Source of the DNA: Imbricaverruca yamaguchii
Taxonomy: Eukaryota; Arthropoda; Thecostraca; Neoverrucidae
Assembly (NCBI GenBank): GCA_034440575.1
Contig: JAOTOL010001616.1
Location: 1,848,501 to 1,912,500, forward strand
Reading direction: 5' to 3'
Length of the DNA: 64,000 nucleotides
The notes below the pieces were generated by a model. The model searched no databases and was not told where the DNA came from. It saw nothing but the letters and a program-made list of their open reading frames with translations. Positions 10,279 through 21,979 of the stretch are shown in pieces (the first letter of the stretch is position 1; each line of letters starts with the position of its first letter). A program made the position numbers and the translations under genes.

Positions 10279-11732
10279 TCAGGCCACCATCACTTCTCTT
10301 CCTTCACTTATGGCAAGTTCTCGCACAACGACAATGTTTGCCTTCACTGGAGTTACCCTGTGTATTTTTAGAGTCCCTTTGACAGTTTTTGCCATTGACA
10401 GTCTATCGCCAAGCTCATGCCGTGTACGACTAACCTCTTCTTTCGCTACAAAGTAGCACTCTGTATGCAAATTACCCTTGTCCTGTAGCACTTTACATAG
10501 CTTTTCCGCAGTAAGAATGTGGTCCGAGTGTGTCCGCGAAAGACTGGCGCTAGCTGCAACCCTTTTCAGTGTACCCCCAACACCGTCGCACGAATTTTTT
10601 CCCATGCAACGTTGCAAAAAATTCCAATCGCACTGGACTCCGAAATCCTCATCATGAAAACTCACATTCACGAAATTAAACTTATTCTTGTACTGGGCAG
10701 CTGACCCATCCGAAAAATAATGAATCTTTTTCAAGTTCGGGACTATGCCTTTCACTTTCGGTACAATGTGCTGCAAGAATGTGTGCACAGCGACGGTGTC
10801 ATGCTTCAGTTCGTTTGATAACACGCAAAACTGTGGCATTCAATCTTTCCAGCCTCTCGCCAATAAACAACAAACGGATGAACGGTACACTGTGGTGCGT
10901 TCCAGCGATATGACTGAATTTCGTCTTGAACTACAAAAGTGTAGTTTTCTGAAAAATATAATATGATCAGTGCTTCATGCTCAGGTAGCTGCTTTTTTAG
11001 ATCGTCGAAATATTTGCTTTGATGCTGACTCGTGAAATGATGCCGAGTAAGTGTCACAATGGCGTCAGACAGTTTGTCAAGAAACTCGTCCATAGGAAGA
11101 ACAATTTCGGTCAAAGTGCAACGATCCGTGCTTATCCACTGACTAAATCTGACTTCGTCCACCAAGTCTGAGATTTCCCCTGCCTGCGCATTTAAAGTGT
11201 CGATCAAATATGACCTGACACCGTCCTGACCTGGACAGTTTTCACACTTTTGCAGCATACAGGCTTCCCTCCCGACATCACAAACCGCGTGCTTCAACAG
11301 GTCCTTGTAGGTAATGTCTTTTAAGCCCAGAGACGCTAACATTAGCTTAACGTTCTGGTGATAGCAACATACACAAACCGTATGAGTGCCGTTGCTTCCC
11401 AACAGGACACAGTGTTTGGGGCGGAGGCTGGCGAACTTAGAAAACCCAATGCGCGGGTTGGTACCGTTCTCTTTATAAAGTTGGTAAATTTCCTGCAAAT
11501 TACCTAAAATCAAACGTTTCTGCTTCTTTACTTTAACCCCATTCTCATCTCTTACCGTCACATAGTCTTTTTTTTCCAGGACATATTCTTGACATCCCAC
11601 GCTCGGCTCCCCCTTCCCCTCCCCCTCCCCCCGGCAGGCGTATCGCGAGGCAGCGGCAGCGCGCGCTCCGGTCCGGTGAGCGCAGCGCCCGCATTCAACG
11701 CATTTGATTCGTCTTTCCAAGTCGATAACCAC
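10279..11732 (-). pseudogene. Transposase pseudogene (DDE/DDD-type family, Sola-like?), frameshifted
   Basis: This would cut and rejoin the element at its inverted ends. Two overlapping minus-strand frames make one protein. The N-terminal part (11732-10806, 308 residues) carries FSKFASLRPKHCVLLGSNGT, then HTVCVCCYHQNVKLM, then paired cysteines (CDVGREACMLQKCENCPG, zinc-knuckle-like) and QDEIQS. The C-terminal part (10839-10279) carries YFSDGSAAQYKNK and the family signature CDGVGGTLKR. They overlap by 34 bp; the switch is best placed at a TTTT run near 10828-10832, where one lost T (or a -1 slip) would join ...ECHSF to CVLSNEL. In homologues, as I recall them, the residue before F-A/S-ENY is aspartate; here it is tyrosine (TAT, complement of 10955-10957), so a probable catalytic residue is missing. 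A GC-rich tract at 11620-11690 near the N-terminus is unlike the rest and may be an insertion or poorly conserved leader. The family assignment to a mobile-element transposase is strong. The named superfamily is uncertain. Confidence 0.85.
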
Positions 11733-11997
11733 TTTGTTTATTTATGTTTCTAGGGTAAAAAACTACGCTCTTTCATATGAAAGTGAGAAAAAATACGATA
11801 TCGGAGGGGAAAAATGTTTTTATTTCTTTTCAATTTTTTATTTGGCTGGAGTCGGCACAAATTACGTAATGAAGGTTTCAATTGTGGCATAGTCATATTC
11901 TTCAATGTTTTGTCTTCATTTTGACGTATAAATTTGTTCAGTTACTGAAAAATGACTCAGAGAAAATTAGCACCAAAGATAGTCATGTCAGTGCAAA

Positions 11998-12158
11998 ATG
12001 TAAAAATTATATAATTCATAACTAGAAAACGGTAAACCTAAGAGACTTCAAAATGGCACAGGCGTGTTCAGCGATGCTGATAACCCTATAGAACCATTTT
12101 CATCAAAATCTGAGGTGTGAGGGTGCAGGTCACATGTCGATGTGTCGTGGAATGCCCC
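11998..12158 (-). repeat. Right terminal inverted repeat of the transposon
   Basis: Reverse complement of the left terminus. It contains CATTTTCATCAAAATCTGA and ends TGTCGTGGAATGCCCC. It is followed by the ATCT duplication and the remainder of the split minisatellite unit. Confidence 0.85.
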
Positions 12159-12212
12159 ATCTGTCGTACTATCCACCCGGCTACCTCACCTGGCGCGGCA
12201 TTGCAACTCAAC
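12159..12212 (+). repeat. ~54-bp minisatellite, right part
   Basis: After the ATCT duplication the interrupted unit continues: GTCGTACTATCCACCCGG, CTACCTCACCTGGCGCGG, then CATTGCAACTCAAC. It aligns with 9331-9379 on the other side of the transposon. The array ends here. Confidence 0.75.
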
Positions 12213-12214
12213 AT

Positions 12215-13240
12215 ATATCATAATTCTTTGCAATTGAAATTTGAATGCATGATGCATACACTTGCATAAAGATAAAGATCGGGCTTGTGAATAGTTGAAG
12301 AGTGTGAGTGAATGAAGAGATATATGGTCGCAAAGCAAAGCTATATTTAATGCTACATTAGACACATCGTTCTCGCTGGGAGGGATGGCCACTTGTTAGT
12401 GAATGGGATTTTAACCGGCATTCATGCCTTGCGTGTACTTCTGCAAACGCTTGTCACATATGCTGATTTTTGAATGCATAATTATGAAGCAATATTCATA
12501 TTGCATGTGCATGCATTCACTGTCATCTGTGTGCAAGCACCTTATTGCATGTTAGATGTCTTTCCTTTCTTTTAAGGTTCTCAAAATCGTACGGTTGAAC
12601 ACATTTTAACATACGGAACTACTTTGCTTCGTTTTGGAGGGTTTCATCGGTGCATGTCACAAACGCCGAGGTCACCTTGAACTTTACCTTGTGGTGGACA
12701 GGGAAGGTCGTCCTGGTACAAAATAGCAGAGCCGCCTGGCTCGGGTAGCAGGCACCGTTCATCACCTCGGGTGTTCCGGTAATTGCACGTAAGTCAGTGT
12801 CGCTGGCGAGTTGCCAGCTCAGCTGATGTGTCCCGCACAGGAAATGGTCTCGGAAACGCTCTGATCAGAAACTCGCAGCGCCACCTGGGACCGAAAGCGG
12901 ATCGATGTTTGCCTGCTTAATGACATGCAGTTGAAAGGAGCCATCTCTTTACCACACTGTGTGCAGAATGCAATGTGTAGCTCGCAACATGTTGGACACA
13001 CATACATCGGCAGAATGCGACACGATCGGCCGTAGATAGATGAGCACAATATACTTTACGATTTTTCTCCATGGAGGAAATGCACTAAATTCACGCTGTT
13101 GTATGAGTTAGTAAGAGTTACGGGGATCCATCTGGTTAAGCCTATCACGGGAAGATACTATACAACGAGACAAAAGAGCACGAAACCCTCGATCGATGCT
13201 ACATACTGAGTTGTAAAGAAACCGAGCTGAATCAAATCTA
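12215..13240. other. No recognisable feature
   Basis: AT-leaning, unique-looking sequence without recognisable coding, RNA or repeat signal. Confidence 0.45.
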
Positions 13241-13289
13241 TCTGAGGATGGCCGGAGCCGACGCAAGAAACGCGGCTTTGCGTGCGCAT

Positions 13290-14130
13290 CGCCGAGAGGT
13301 AATAGACAGCCATGGCCGGGCGGGGCGGTGAGTCTAACACCCGCTCCCCGCAATTATCACCACTAATAACACGCCAGCCGCTGCGCTGCGGGACCGGCCG
13401 GGGGCGGGGCGGCAGGAGGTGGGGGGGGGGGGGACAGCGCGCCCTGTCGGACCGGAAAATGCTTCTTTGAGGCGCGGCCAGCGCGGCCGGCCGGCGGCAT
13501 TGAGCGCGGCGGGGATTTATTCGGGCGGCCGGGCCGCGGCCGTTCTGGCCTGCGCCCGCTCGGGCGCTTATCATGCCCGTTGCGGGCATCGGTCGGCGGC
13601 GACGCTCGGCTCGAGTGTCGGCCCGGTGGAAGTTGACGGCGCGCACAATGCGACGAGTGCGGGGTGCGCGGCGGCGGCGAGCGCTGCCGCTCCGTTCCCC
13701 GAACGCGTCCGGCCGCCCTTCAGCGGCCGCTCCTTTGTGGCGGCCCTTCCGCGCCGAATGCGCCGCATGAGCGGCGCATTCGGCGCAGAAAGGATGCGGC
13801 GGCGCGGCGCGCCGGAATTGGCGGCACTATCGGCCAGTCACGCGGCGCGCCATTCGTCAGCCGGTCGCCGGCGGTTCGCGCCGCCTTTCTGTCAACGTCA
13901 CCGAAATCTGCCGCGGCGGCGCGCTCTGGCCGGGGTGGGGCGGGGCGGGGCGGGGTCGAGCCGACACCATCCGTTACCGCGCAGGCCCGGCCGTATCAGC
14001 CGGACAGAGACACCGGGCCCGGAAGCCGGCAAGTGCCCGGCGCGTCGCAACGCAGTCGCCGGCGAAAGCGATGGCGGAGGGCGGGCGTGCCGCGTCCGCG
14101 TTTTTCGCCGAACAGCCAATCTCGTTAGCC
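13290..14130. other. CpG-rich island
   Basis: One of the densest CpG stretches in the window, with many GGCC, GCGC and GGGGCGG motifs; GGGGCGGGGCGGGG near 13935-13955 resembles clustered Sp1/GC boxes. It could be a promoter, but neither flank shows a recognisable first exon. Long frames occur in both directions and overlap each other. Confidence 0.5.
13751..13786. repeat. 16-bp perfect GC-rich inverted repeat
   Basis: GCGCCGAATGCGCCGC at 13751-13766, loop ATGA, then its exact reverse complement at 13771-13786. It is embedded in the CpG-rich island and would form a very stable stem in DNA or RNA. Confidence 0.85.
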
Positions 14131-14382
14131 GGCGCTGATCTATCGCTTTTTTGCCGTTGCCGTAATCATTCGACTGCGGCTCCTACGGGAATTAAAGAAC
14201 GAGCTTAAACTGTTTTTCGACGGGCACAAAATATGTTAATCGACCGCGCGCTCCTAATTACACCATATATTTCGCGTGTCGAAACGTAATGAAGGGGCGC
14301 CGCACGCACGTCGGCCGGCCAGCGGGAACTCATTGCCGGCGCCCTGCCGCCGGTCCCGCCCTCACTGCGCGCGCCGCTGGCC

Positions 14383-15127
14383 GAGGAAGCCCCGCTGTGA
14401 GGCTCCGACACACACCGGCTGAGGAAGCCCCGCTGTGCGGCTCCGACACACACCGGCTGAGGAAGCCCCGCTGCAAGGCTCCGACACACACCGGCTGAGG
14501 AAGCCCCGCTGTAAGGCTCCGACACACACCGGCTGAGGAAGCCCCGCTGTAAGGCTCCGACACACACCGGCTGAGGAAGCCCCGCTGTAAGGCTCCGACA
14601 CACACCGGCTGAGGAAGCCCCGCTGCAAGGCTCCGACACACACCGGCTGAGGAAGCCCCGCTGTAAGGCTCCGACACACACCGGCTGAGGAAGCCCCGCT
14701 GTGCGGCTCCGACACACACCGGCTGAGGAAGCCCCGCTGTGGCTCCGACACACGCTGGGAAGCCCCGCTGTGCGGCTCCGACACACACCGGCTGAGGAAG
14801 CCCCGCTGTGAGGCTCCGACACACACCGGCTGAGGAAGCCCCGCTGTGGGCTCCGACACACACCGGCTGAGGAAGCCCCGCTGTGAGGCTCCGACACACA
14901 CCGGCTGAGGAAGCCCCGCTGTGAGGCTCCGACACACACCGGCTGAGGAAGCCCCGCTGTGCGGCTCCGACACACACCGGCTGAGGAAGCCCCGCTGCAA
15001 GGCTCCGACACACACCGGCTGAGGAAGCCCCGCTGTACGGCTCCGACACACACCGGCTGAGGAAGCCCCGCTGCAAGGCTCCGACACACACCGGCTGAGG
15101 AAGCCCCGCTGCGCGGCTCCGACACAC
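14383..15127. repeat. 38-bp minisatellite, about 20 copies
   Basis: Unit GAGGAAGCCCCGCTG-NNN-GGCTCCGACACACACCGGCT. Almost all differences between copies fall in the three bases NNN (TGA, TGC, TAA, CAA, TAC, CGC). One shortened unit lies near 14740-14760 and two units lack 1-2 of the variable bases. Minus-strand frames of 433, 265 and 270 residues run through it, repeating GASSAGVCRS- or FLSRCVSEP-like strings. They have no flanking domain and are treated as artefacts. Confidence 0.93.
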
Positions 15128-15129
15128 GC

Positions 15130-15480
15130 GGCGTGTCTGCCGCCGAGCCGCCTAGCCGCCGATCCGCTCTGCAAAGCCGCGCCGGCGGCCTAGCGCCCTC
15201 GCCGACTGCAACAGTGCCCAACTGGTATTGTGCGCTCCTCGCCCGCGTCCACTCGCGTCTGCCCCCCCTCCGCAGCAGTGCCGGCCGGCGGGAGCCGGGA
15301 GGGTGCATCAGAGACCGGCCGGCTGCCCGCCGCCGGCGGCCGTCCACCGGACGTCGGAGTCGACGTCGCAGCCGGAACCGAAGCTGGAGGCCAAGCCGGA
15401 GCTGCGCCCGAGCCGGAGCTGGCGCCCGAGCTGGACCCGGCGTCGGCGCCAGCATCGCGAATTGTCCGCACCGGCAGTCT
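15130..15480. other. CpG-rich patch
   Basis: GC-rich continuation after the 38-bp array, with open frames on both strands but no consistent domain. The 15366-15440 stretch is loosely repetitive (GAGCTGG/GCCGGAG words). Confidence 0.4.
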
Positions 15481-15707
15481 TTTTTTACCGGCTCGCCAAC
15501 GAGCATTGTTCAGACGAGACGGCATTGTTGGTGGCGACCTGCACAATGGCCGGCCGCCGACAACACACAATGGCGCGACATGCAGTCTGATAGATTAGCT
15601 AAAGTCCGAGCATTGTTCACCGAGAACTGTGGAAGAGGAATCGATCCGCCACCGCTGGCAGCCAAATGCAGACGGCCGTCGGCCGGCACCAGCAGTCCGA
15701 CGGATGT

Positions 15708-15744
15708 CTGCAGACTGCAGTCTGCAGTCTGCAGTCTGCAGTCT
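15708..15744. repeat. 7-bp CTGCAGT tandem repeat
   Basis: Five tandem copies of CTGCAGT; each contains a PstI-type palindrome, so the tract is self-complementary. Confidence 0.85.
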
Positions 15745-15897
15745 ACATTGTGCTTCAGCATTAGCGTGGGTTTGGCGACATCATAACGACGCCGCTGCCA
15801 CCGGCGGTTTGGCGCACCGAATCCTCCCCCGGATCGCTCCGTAATTGCCCCGACGATAATAAATGCCGTCGTCGACAGCTGAGCGCCGCCCTGCCGG

Positions 15898-16340
15898 GTC
15901 ACACCGCAACATGGCCGAGCCGGAGGAGGGAGCCCGCAGCATGCGATACCCCGTGTGACGGCAGCAGCAGTAACGTCGGACCACACCGCAACATGGCCGA
16001 GCCGGAGGAGGGAGCCCGCAGCACTCGACCCACAGCCCCGCCAACAGTCACCCCATGTGACGGTAGCAGCGGTAACGCCGGGCCACACCGCAACATGGCC
16101 GAGCCGGGGGAGGGAGCCCGCAGACAGACACCAACAGACAGAAACCAACAGACAGACACCAACAGACAGACACCAACAGACAGACACCAACAGACAGACA
16201 CCAACAGACAGACACCAACAGATAGACACCAACATACAGACACCAACAGACAGACACCAACATACAGACACCAACAGACAGACACCAACATACAGACACC
16301 AACAGACAGACACCCCATGTGACGGCAGCAGCACTAACGC
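15898..16340. repeat. ~85-100-bp repeat with variable spacer
   Basis: A block ending ACCGCAACATGGCCGAGCCG ... GGGAGCCCGCAG occurs three times (about 15901, 15984, 16086). Each is followed by a spacer and then a CCCCRTGTGACGGYAGCAGC block (about 15952, 16053, 16313). The spacers are about 9, 29 and 190 bp. The last spacer is the 14-bp array described separately. Confidence 0.75.
16125..16315. repeat. 14-bp minisatellite nested in the larger repeat
   Basis: About 13 copies of ACACCAACAGACAG with occasional CATACAGACACCAA variants. It fills the spacer of the third large repeat unit. Minus-strand frames reading repeated SVCWCLSVGVCLLV-type strings are an artefact of this array. Confidence 0.9.
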
Positions 16341-16344
16341 GCCG

Positions 16345-17925
16345 CCCAGGCTGATCAGGCAGTCCCGAACGGCTGGCCTACTGCTGGTGTGCCACATGGT
16401 CTGGCGTCTACCGCTGATACCTCCGGAAATAATGTCGCATTTTAAACGTGGAAACTGTGTTAAAGTGGACGCTTCGCTTTCACGTGTGGCGAGCGGAACG
16501 GTCCGAATGATCATCGAGGCCTGTAAGGCAGGCATGGTGTGACTGATGCCTGCTTCGCAATTGGCAAGGCTGGCTGTGTCGAAACGGTGTTTAATTTCCC
16601 AAAGTAGACCTGAGCTGCTACAGGAAATAATTATCAACCCACGATGCAGCCGCACCGAGGAGGCTCTGGGAACACACTGATTGCATGGATGGGGCTAGAA
16701 ATTTTGAGCAGGGGAGGGAGACTTGCCCCGGAGAGTGACATTTGTCTCCGGAGGGGAATATTTTCTTCTTTGATGAGGTGTCATCGGCTGCAACACTTGA
16801 TGAGTGGGGGACGGGGCGGGGCGGGGGTGGGGGTGCTGCACTGGAAGCTGCATCGTGGGAGGTGAACGATGTTTTCTAGTCGAATGGGTTCTACATGTCC
16901 ATCGGGAGGGGGAGGGCAAAATGACCCCAGCCCCCCCCAGATCCGCTGTTCGCTTTTCTGTCACGTCACGTCTATCGGCATCATGCTAGATTTAACAAAT
17001 ATTGGTCAAGTTAGCACTGCCCCCCCCCCCCCCGCCATGGTGGCAGAAGCCGTGATCTCAATACTCTGGTGACTGTACAGTTGCACGTGTCATGCGCGGG
17101 CAATGAATGTTGCAATAATTGTAGCTGCAACGCCAACTTTTGCCAAATTACGCTGGTTAGCCTATCAGGCAGCCCAAATTACGCCGATTGGCCAAATATG
17201 CAGCCCAACGTTCTAGCGTCCGTGAAGTTAGCAGTTCAGCCACCGCACAAGACTTCAGCAGTCGGGTCCAATAACGAGCAACGACATTTACCAAGTCGAT
17301 GTTATGGGGAAGATTAATGTAGCCATGCATGATTCCGTGACTCGTCCTACTCAAATAGGCTCAAATGAAGGTCATCAACAAGCATTAATTTAGCAACTGC
17401 TGCAGCAAATAGCTACAGCAGACATTCTGGCCTATCTGCTGGAGGCATCAGCGGTGGTTGTTGCTAACTCTAAGCCTGTTTGGCGAACTTTGCAGGCCAG
17501 TCTATGTGATGTATTGGAAAACAAGTCACAGATGCATGCATGGCTACAGGATTGCACCGCTTGGCATGCAATTTGTTCCAATCGGTGCTTGTTGCCGGAG
17601 CCGTGCGCTGCGGCTCTTACTAACGCCACGGACGTAACTTCCTACGCTTCGCGGCGCTGACTGTAAAATATGCAGCTGGAACTTGCCGGTGTGTTTCCGC
17701 CCATGGTGTCTGTTCATGGGGCGCCAGACTGGAATAGAATAGCAAAGCAAGACTCGAGGGAAGTGCGAGTTTAAGGTATGCGGGGAAAATTATGCAGTCT
17801 CTCCTTGTTGCGAGAACAAAGACAAAACAAATAAACAAATACATATGCATATGGATATTAGGGATATATATACATACAAAGATAACACAAATGCCCGTAT
17901 GCAATGAAGCTAGCCCACTGGAGAT
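16345..17925. other. No recognisable feature
   Basis: Mostly unique sequence. A short inverted repeat GGCAGGCAT/ATGCCTGC occurs near 16529-16555, and C runs near 17022-17034. A frame at 15955-16542 continues past the array for about 60 residues without a recognisable motif. Confidence 0.45.
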
Positions 17926-17929
17926 AAGC

Positions 17930-18085
17930 CGGTTGTGATAAGCCAATGGGGATAACACAATGGGGATAACACAATGGGGATAATGCAATGAGGATATCAC
18001 AATATGATAACAACAAGATGGGGACAATCCAATGGGCATATCACAATTTGGATAGCCCAACGCGGATAACCCAATGCGGATACCC
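17930..18085. repeat. 15-bp degenerate minisatellite
   Basis: About ten copies of GGATAACACAATGGG with increasing divergence to the right. Minus-strand translation gives repetitive P/S/H-rich peptide without function. Confidence 0.8.
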
Positions 18086-18538
18086 GAATTCCATGGTGAT
18101 AAAAACACGTTGTACCCCGCTGTCCATATACTTACATGTACAATGCTTAGGAGAAATTGCTTCATAAGGGTTTAAACAATGCGTTAGCCGTACACTTCAT
18201 TTCAACAATGTTTGCTTACAATTATTCGTCATCTCGTATCGTCCTTAATCAGTTCGGTTACCTGATTTCTCTATATTATTGGCTTGGCTGAAGATCCCGG
18301 GTGGGTCGGTGGTCTGGTTTGGCATCCCCTGCTAATACAAATTTGTAATTTTTCCTATTCAATCTGAAAATATGACTTGAGGATAGGGAGTGTTGCTCCC
18401 TGGCTTAGTAAGAGATCTCCACCCTGATGGGTGGGTTGGGTTAAGCCACTGCGTCTTAACCCGCGCCCGTGTCACCACCCAAGCCGGCTGGCTGACTTGG
18501 CACACATAAACACTCTCCTAGCATCTCGCACAGCCGTA

Positions 18539-18545
<7 letters not shown>

Positions 18546-18604
<59 letters not shown>
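18546..18604. repeat. (TA)n microsatellite
   Basis: About 30 perfect TA units. A small inverted repeat, GCCCCATCA-GTTAT-TGATGGGGC, lies just beyond at 18635-18657. Confidence 0.95.
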
Positions 18605-18616
<12 letters not shown>

Positions 18617-18659
18617 AACATACTAAGCTGGGGAGCCCCATCAGTTATTGATGGGGCGC

Positions 18660-21310
18660 TCTTTTACCCACAGCACACGCACACGCAATCAGCTTAACGA
18701 ATTTCACTTTTCACTAAACTCTAAAATTTACGCTTGAACTTCGATTGCTAGGTCTTGAGCCCTGATTCTGCCTGTCAATGTCAGGCGATATGTAGCTTTA
18801 GGCATATCTAGGAACATGCAGAGCCAGCAACAAGTACAACAGCACTGAGGACGTCAAGAAATGTTGCGATCATTTTCGAGAGCCGCGTCCAATTTAATAT
18901 GAATAGGGGATGCGGCAGATACAGCAATCCCACGTGTTATCACATGTGTCAGCCTGACACCACGCACCGAAGTGCGGAGGAGCTCACCGACAACCCTCCA
19001 TGCCGGCTAGCGCCTCCCGCATTGAAAGCAGATCACCAGCCGCCGCGGCGGAACCGCCACGGCTCGCACCGAGTGACCTTGAACTTGGCCTCGCCGGCCG
19101 GCAACAGCTGAGGGGCCGGCCGTCAGAAACAGCTGATCGGGCACGACAGTGCTGCCACCTATTCCCGGGAATTCCGGCACGCCCACGAACCTGCAGAGTC
19201 GTCGCTCTCGCCAGCGGAGGCGGGGCACAGTCGTCTCGTGCTGGACACGGGACCTTCTGGGGGATGGGGAGAGGAGGTTCGAGCTCACCGGGACAATGGG
19301 CAGGAGGCTGCACGCACCATGGGCTACTCGCAACGAATAGCCGAGGAACACGACGCTCCCCAAATGAGTTCACGATGTTTTCTCATTGCCCTATGCTTGT
19401 ATGTCATATGCTCATGCTTCCTGACACCATCATTGTCTCATGTTTAGCATACCAGCAACCGACCGGCTCCTGCGGTGCTGCAAAGTGGGTGACACCCTTT
19501 CCACATCTGACCATCATCACTGTAATGTTTAATGGAATGTCATGCAATGCTTATAATGACCGAATGACAATTTTTCGCAATTGGACCTCCATAATTTCGC
19601 TCAAACGCGCTCCGGTGCAGAACTGAAGCGTTCGTTCCTCAAATGAACGCAAAATGCATGTGCATTGCAACACAATTTAGCCGAAATCATGTTTGATGTC
19701 ATGCCGGAATAGCGTGATAACTGTCTGTACTCTGTACAGGCGGTGAGCTGTATAAATGGTTGTACAGGAGGCCACTACCAACGTACGTTTGCCGCACGGC
19801 ACAAGGTGAACACACAACGCGTGGTGAGGTGGACCCAGTAGGGATGAGTAGGCCGCTTTCGACTTAACACTTGTATCTCAACGCTCCGTCTCTTGAAAAG
19901 GTCACGGGCTTTTCCATTATTGTTCCCGAAATGTAGAGCATGCTTCATCCTTCTCGTGGACAGCATCATATAGTACTTCCATGAGTTCGAGCATGATCTA
20001 CAAGATACTTCTGGTTTAATGCGATCAGGCATGACCTAATCTGAAGTATGCTTTAATGTTTTATCTACACGGTATAGACCCCCGGTGCTTTTAGACAAGA
20101 GTAGGCAAATGCCGGCATCTGGAAAAATTTACTTTCTCGTCAACCCTCCTCACCGAAGCTACAAATTATGTTGCGGAGGAGTAAAATAAACTAAAAAAGA
20201 CAACATATAGCAGATGTCCCCCATCCAGGCGCCACCCAGTCTGCGCCTTCAGCACCTTAATGTTACATACATATCGTGGGACTCCCATCACGTAAATGTG
20301 CACTTGCCTTATATTTGCTTTGAAACCCCACTCGCTTTAAGAGCGGCACAAATTGTCCATGATACAGCAGGCTACTAAGCCCACTCTTTGCCCCCCCCAC
20401 CCCATGCCAGGTCCAATTCATTTAAGACATATCAGCAACTTCAAAGCACGTAGACGAAATTGTATGACATTATTTTAAAGGATGTTGCATAAATGTGGTT
20501 GGCACTTCAAACGCGTTCAAAATGAAACACACACCCTGAACAATTGCTGCAGCAATGTCGCTGCAATATCTTGATGTGTTCAACTGCAAGGCTTTAGCAC
20601 ATGTGCGCACAGCACAAGCCACGAAAGTTTGTCCCGTTGTCTCTGCGCATGACGCGAAATTAAGATTGCAGTAAATCAATGGCAAACAAACCCACGATGA
20701 TGTTGGCTGACTAGGGCGAGAAGTGTCCACCCTCAAACAAAAAGGAATCTCGAGAAACAAACATCACTGAAAATATGGAGCACACACACGACTGCCGCCA
20801 GTTTCTGGCATCTCAGAATGCTTCCGGCTAGACCATGGAAGGCTATGGAGCCGCGAACACGTCCCAATTATACAACCATTCGCACCGGTAGGCGGAATAC
20901 TGTATCGGTAGCCATCAGACAGTGGATACGCATATTTGCCGGTTAGATGGTCTGAACACACCATTTTATCCAGACGTGTATTTACCAAGCTCGTCAAAAT
21001 GGAACGCCGATGGATCCTAGTTTTGTACGTAAATCATGAGACACGCTGAACGGCATACTTCAGGTGCTACGTGCACTGCACAAACACTGTGATGGACATA
21101 GCACGAACATGCCGACATGAAGAACAAACAAAAAGCCATGACTCGGACCGTTCCAACATCTGAATGCCCTTGAACAATGCCAAGATTATCATCGCCGATG
21201 GAGAGATGGCGCCCCAGCACCGCCCAGCCGGTGATCAATGCCGAACAGACATGCCAGTCGACAAACTATGTCCGCTGATGACAGCGTCAATTGCAGCTCT
21301 CCCTCACTCG
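18660..21310. other. No recognisable gene
   Basis: Over 2.6 kb of ordinary DNA, with a GC-rich patch at about 19000-19330. Small frames (for example 19775-20032 and 20470-20760 on the minus strand) show no known motif, and I could not identify splice-flanked exons. Confidence 0.45.
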
Positions 21311-21313
21311 TTC

Positions 21314-21975
<662 letters not shown>

Positions 21976-21979
21976 GTCC

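Larger units (their letters stand above)
9432..12158 (-). mobile_element. DNA transposon, 2,727 bp, 4-bp target duplication, long inverted termini
   Basis: Both ends read GGGGCRTTCCACGACA inward, followed by about 150-170 bp of matching terminal inverted repeat. The element is flanked by ATCT at 9428-9431 and 12159-12162. The flanking DNA is one minisatellite unit split at that point, which independently fixes the ends. Inside, on the minus strand, lies a transposase reading frame (11732 to 10279), with AT-rich non-coding DNA on both sides. The protein belongs to a family common in cnidarian and arthropod genomes, marked by HQNvKLM, ENY and DGxGGxxKR motifs. A 4-bp target duplication is reported for Sola elements; I assign that superfamily only tentatively, from memory. 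The reading frame is broken, so this copy is not autonomous, although its ends look intact. Confidence 0.85.

Noticed and set aside
13290..14130. Protein-coding gene in the CpG-rich island (239-residue plus frame)
   Set aside because: Frames overlap on both strands, composition is Arg/Ala/Gly/Pro-rich as GC content alone predicts, and no domain is visible.
14383..15127. CRISPR array
   Set aside because: Regular direct repeats but no unique spacers; units are contiguous, and the context is animal DNA without cas genes.
14205..15506. 433-residue minus-strand open frame plus two other long frames
   Set aside because: They lie over a 38-bp tandem array and repeat the same peptide in three frames. 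No domain outside the array.
16400..16660. Tc1/mariner-like helix-turn-helix fragment
   Set aside because: A few words looked suggestive (MSHFKRG, SRVASGTVRMI), but no DDE motif, inverted ends or TA duplication could be found.
18635..18657. Histone mRNA 3' stem-loop or terminator
   Set aside because: 9-bp stem with 5-nt loop, but the histone consensus stem/loop sequence is absent and there is no histone gene upstream.
19775..20032. 85-residue minus-strand frame with basic residues
   Set aside because: No motif recognised; looks like a chance frame.
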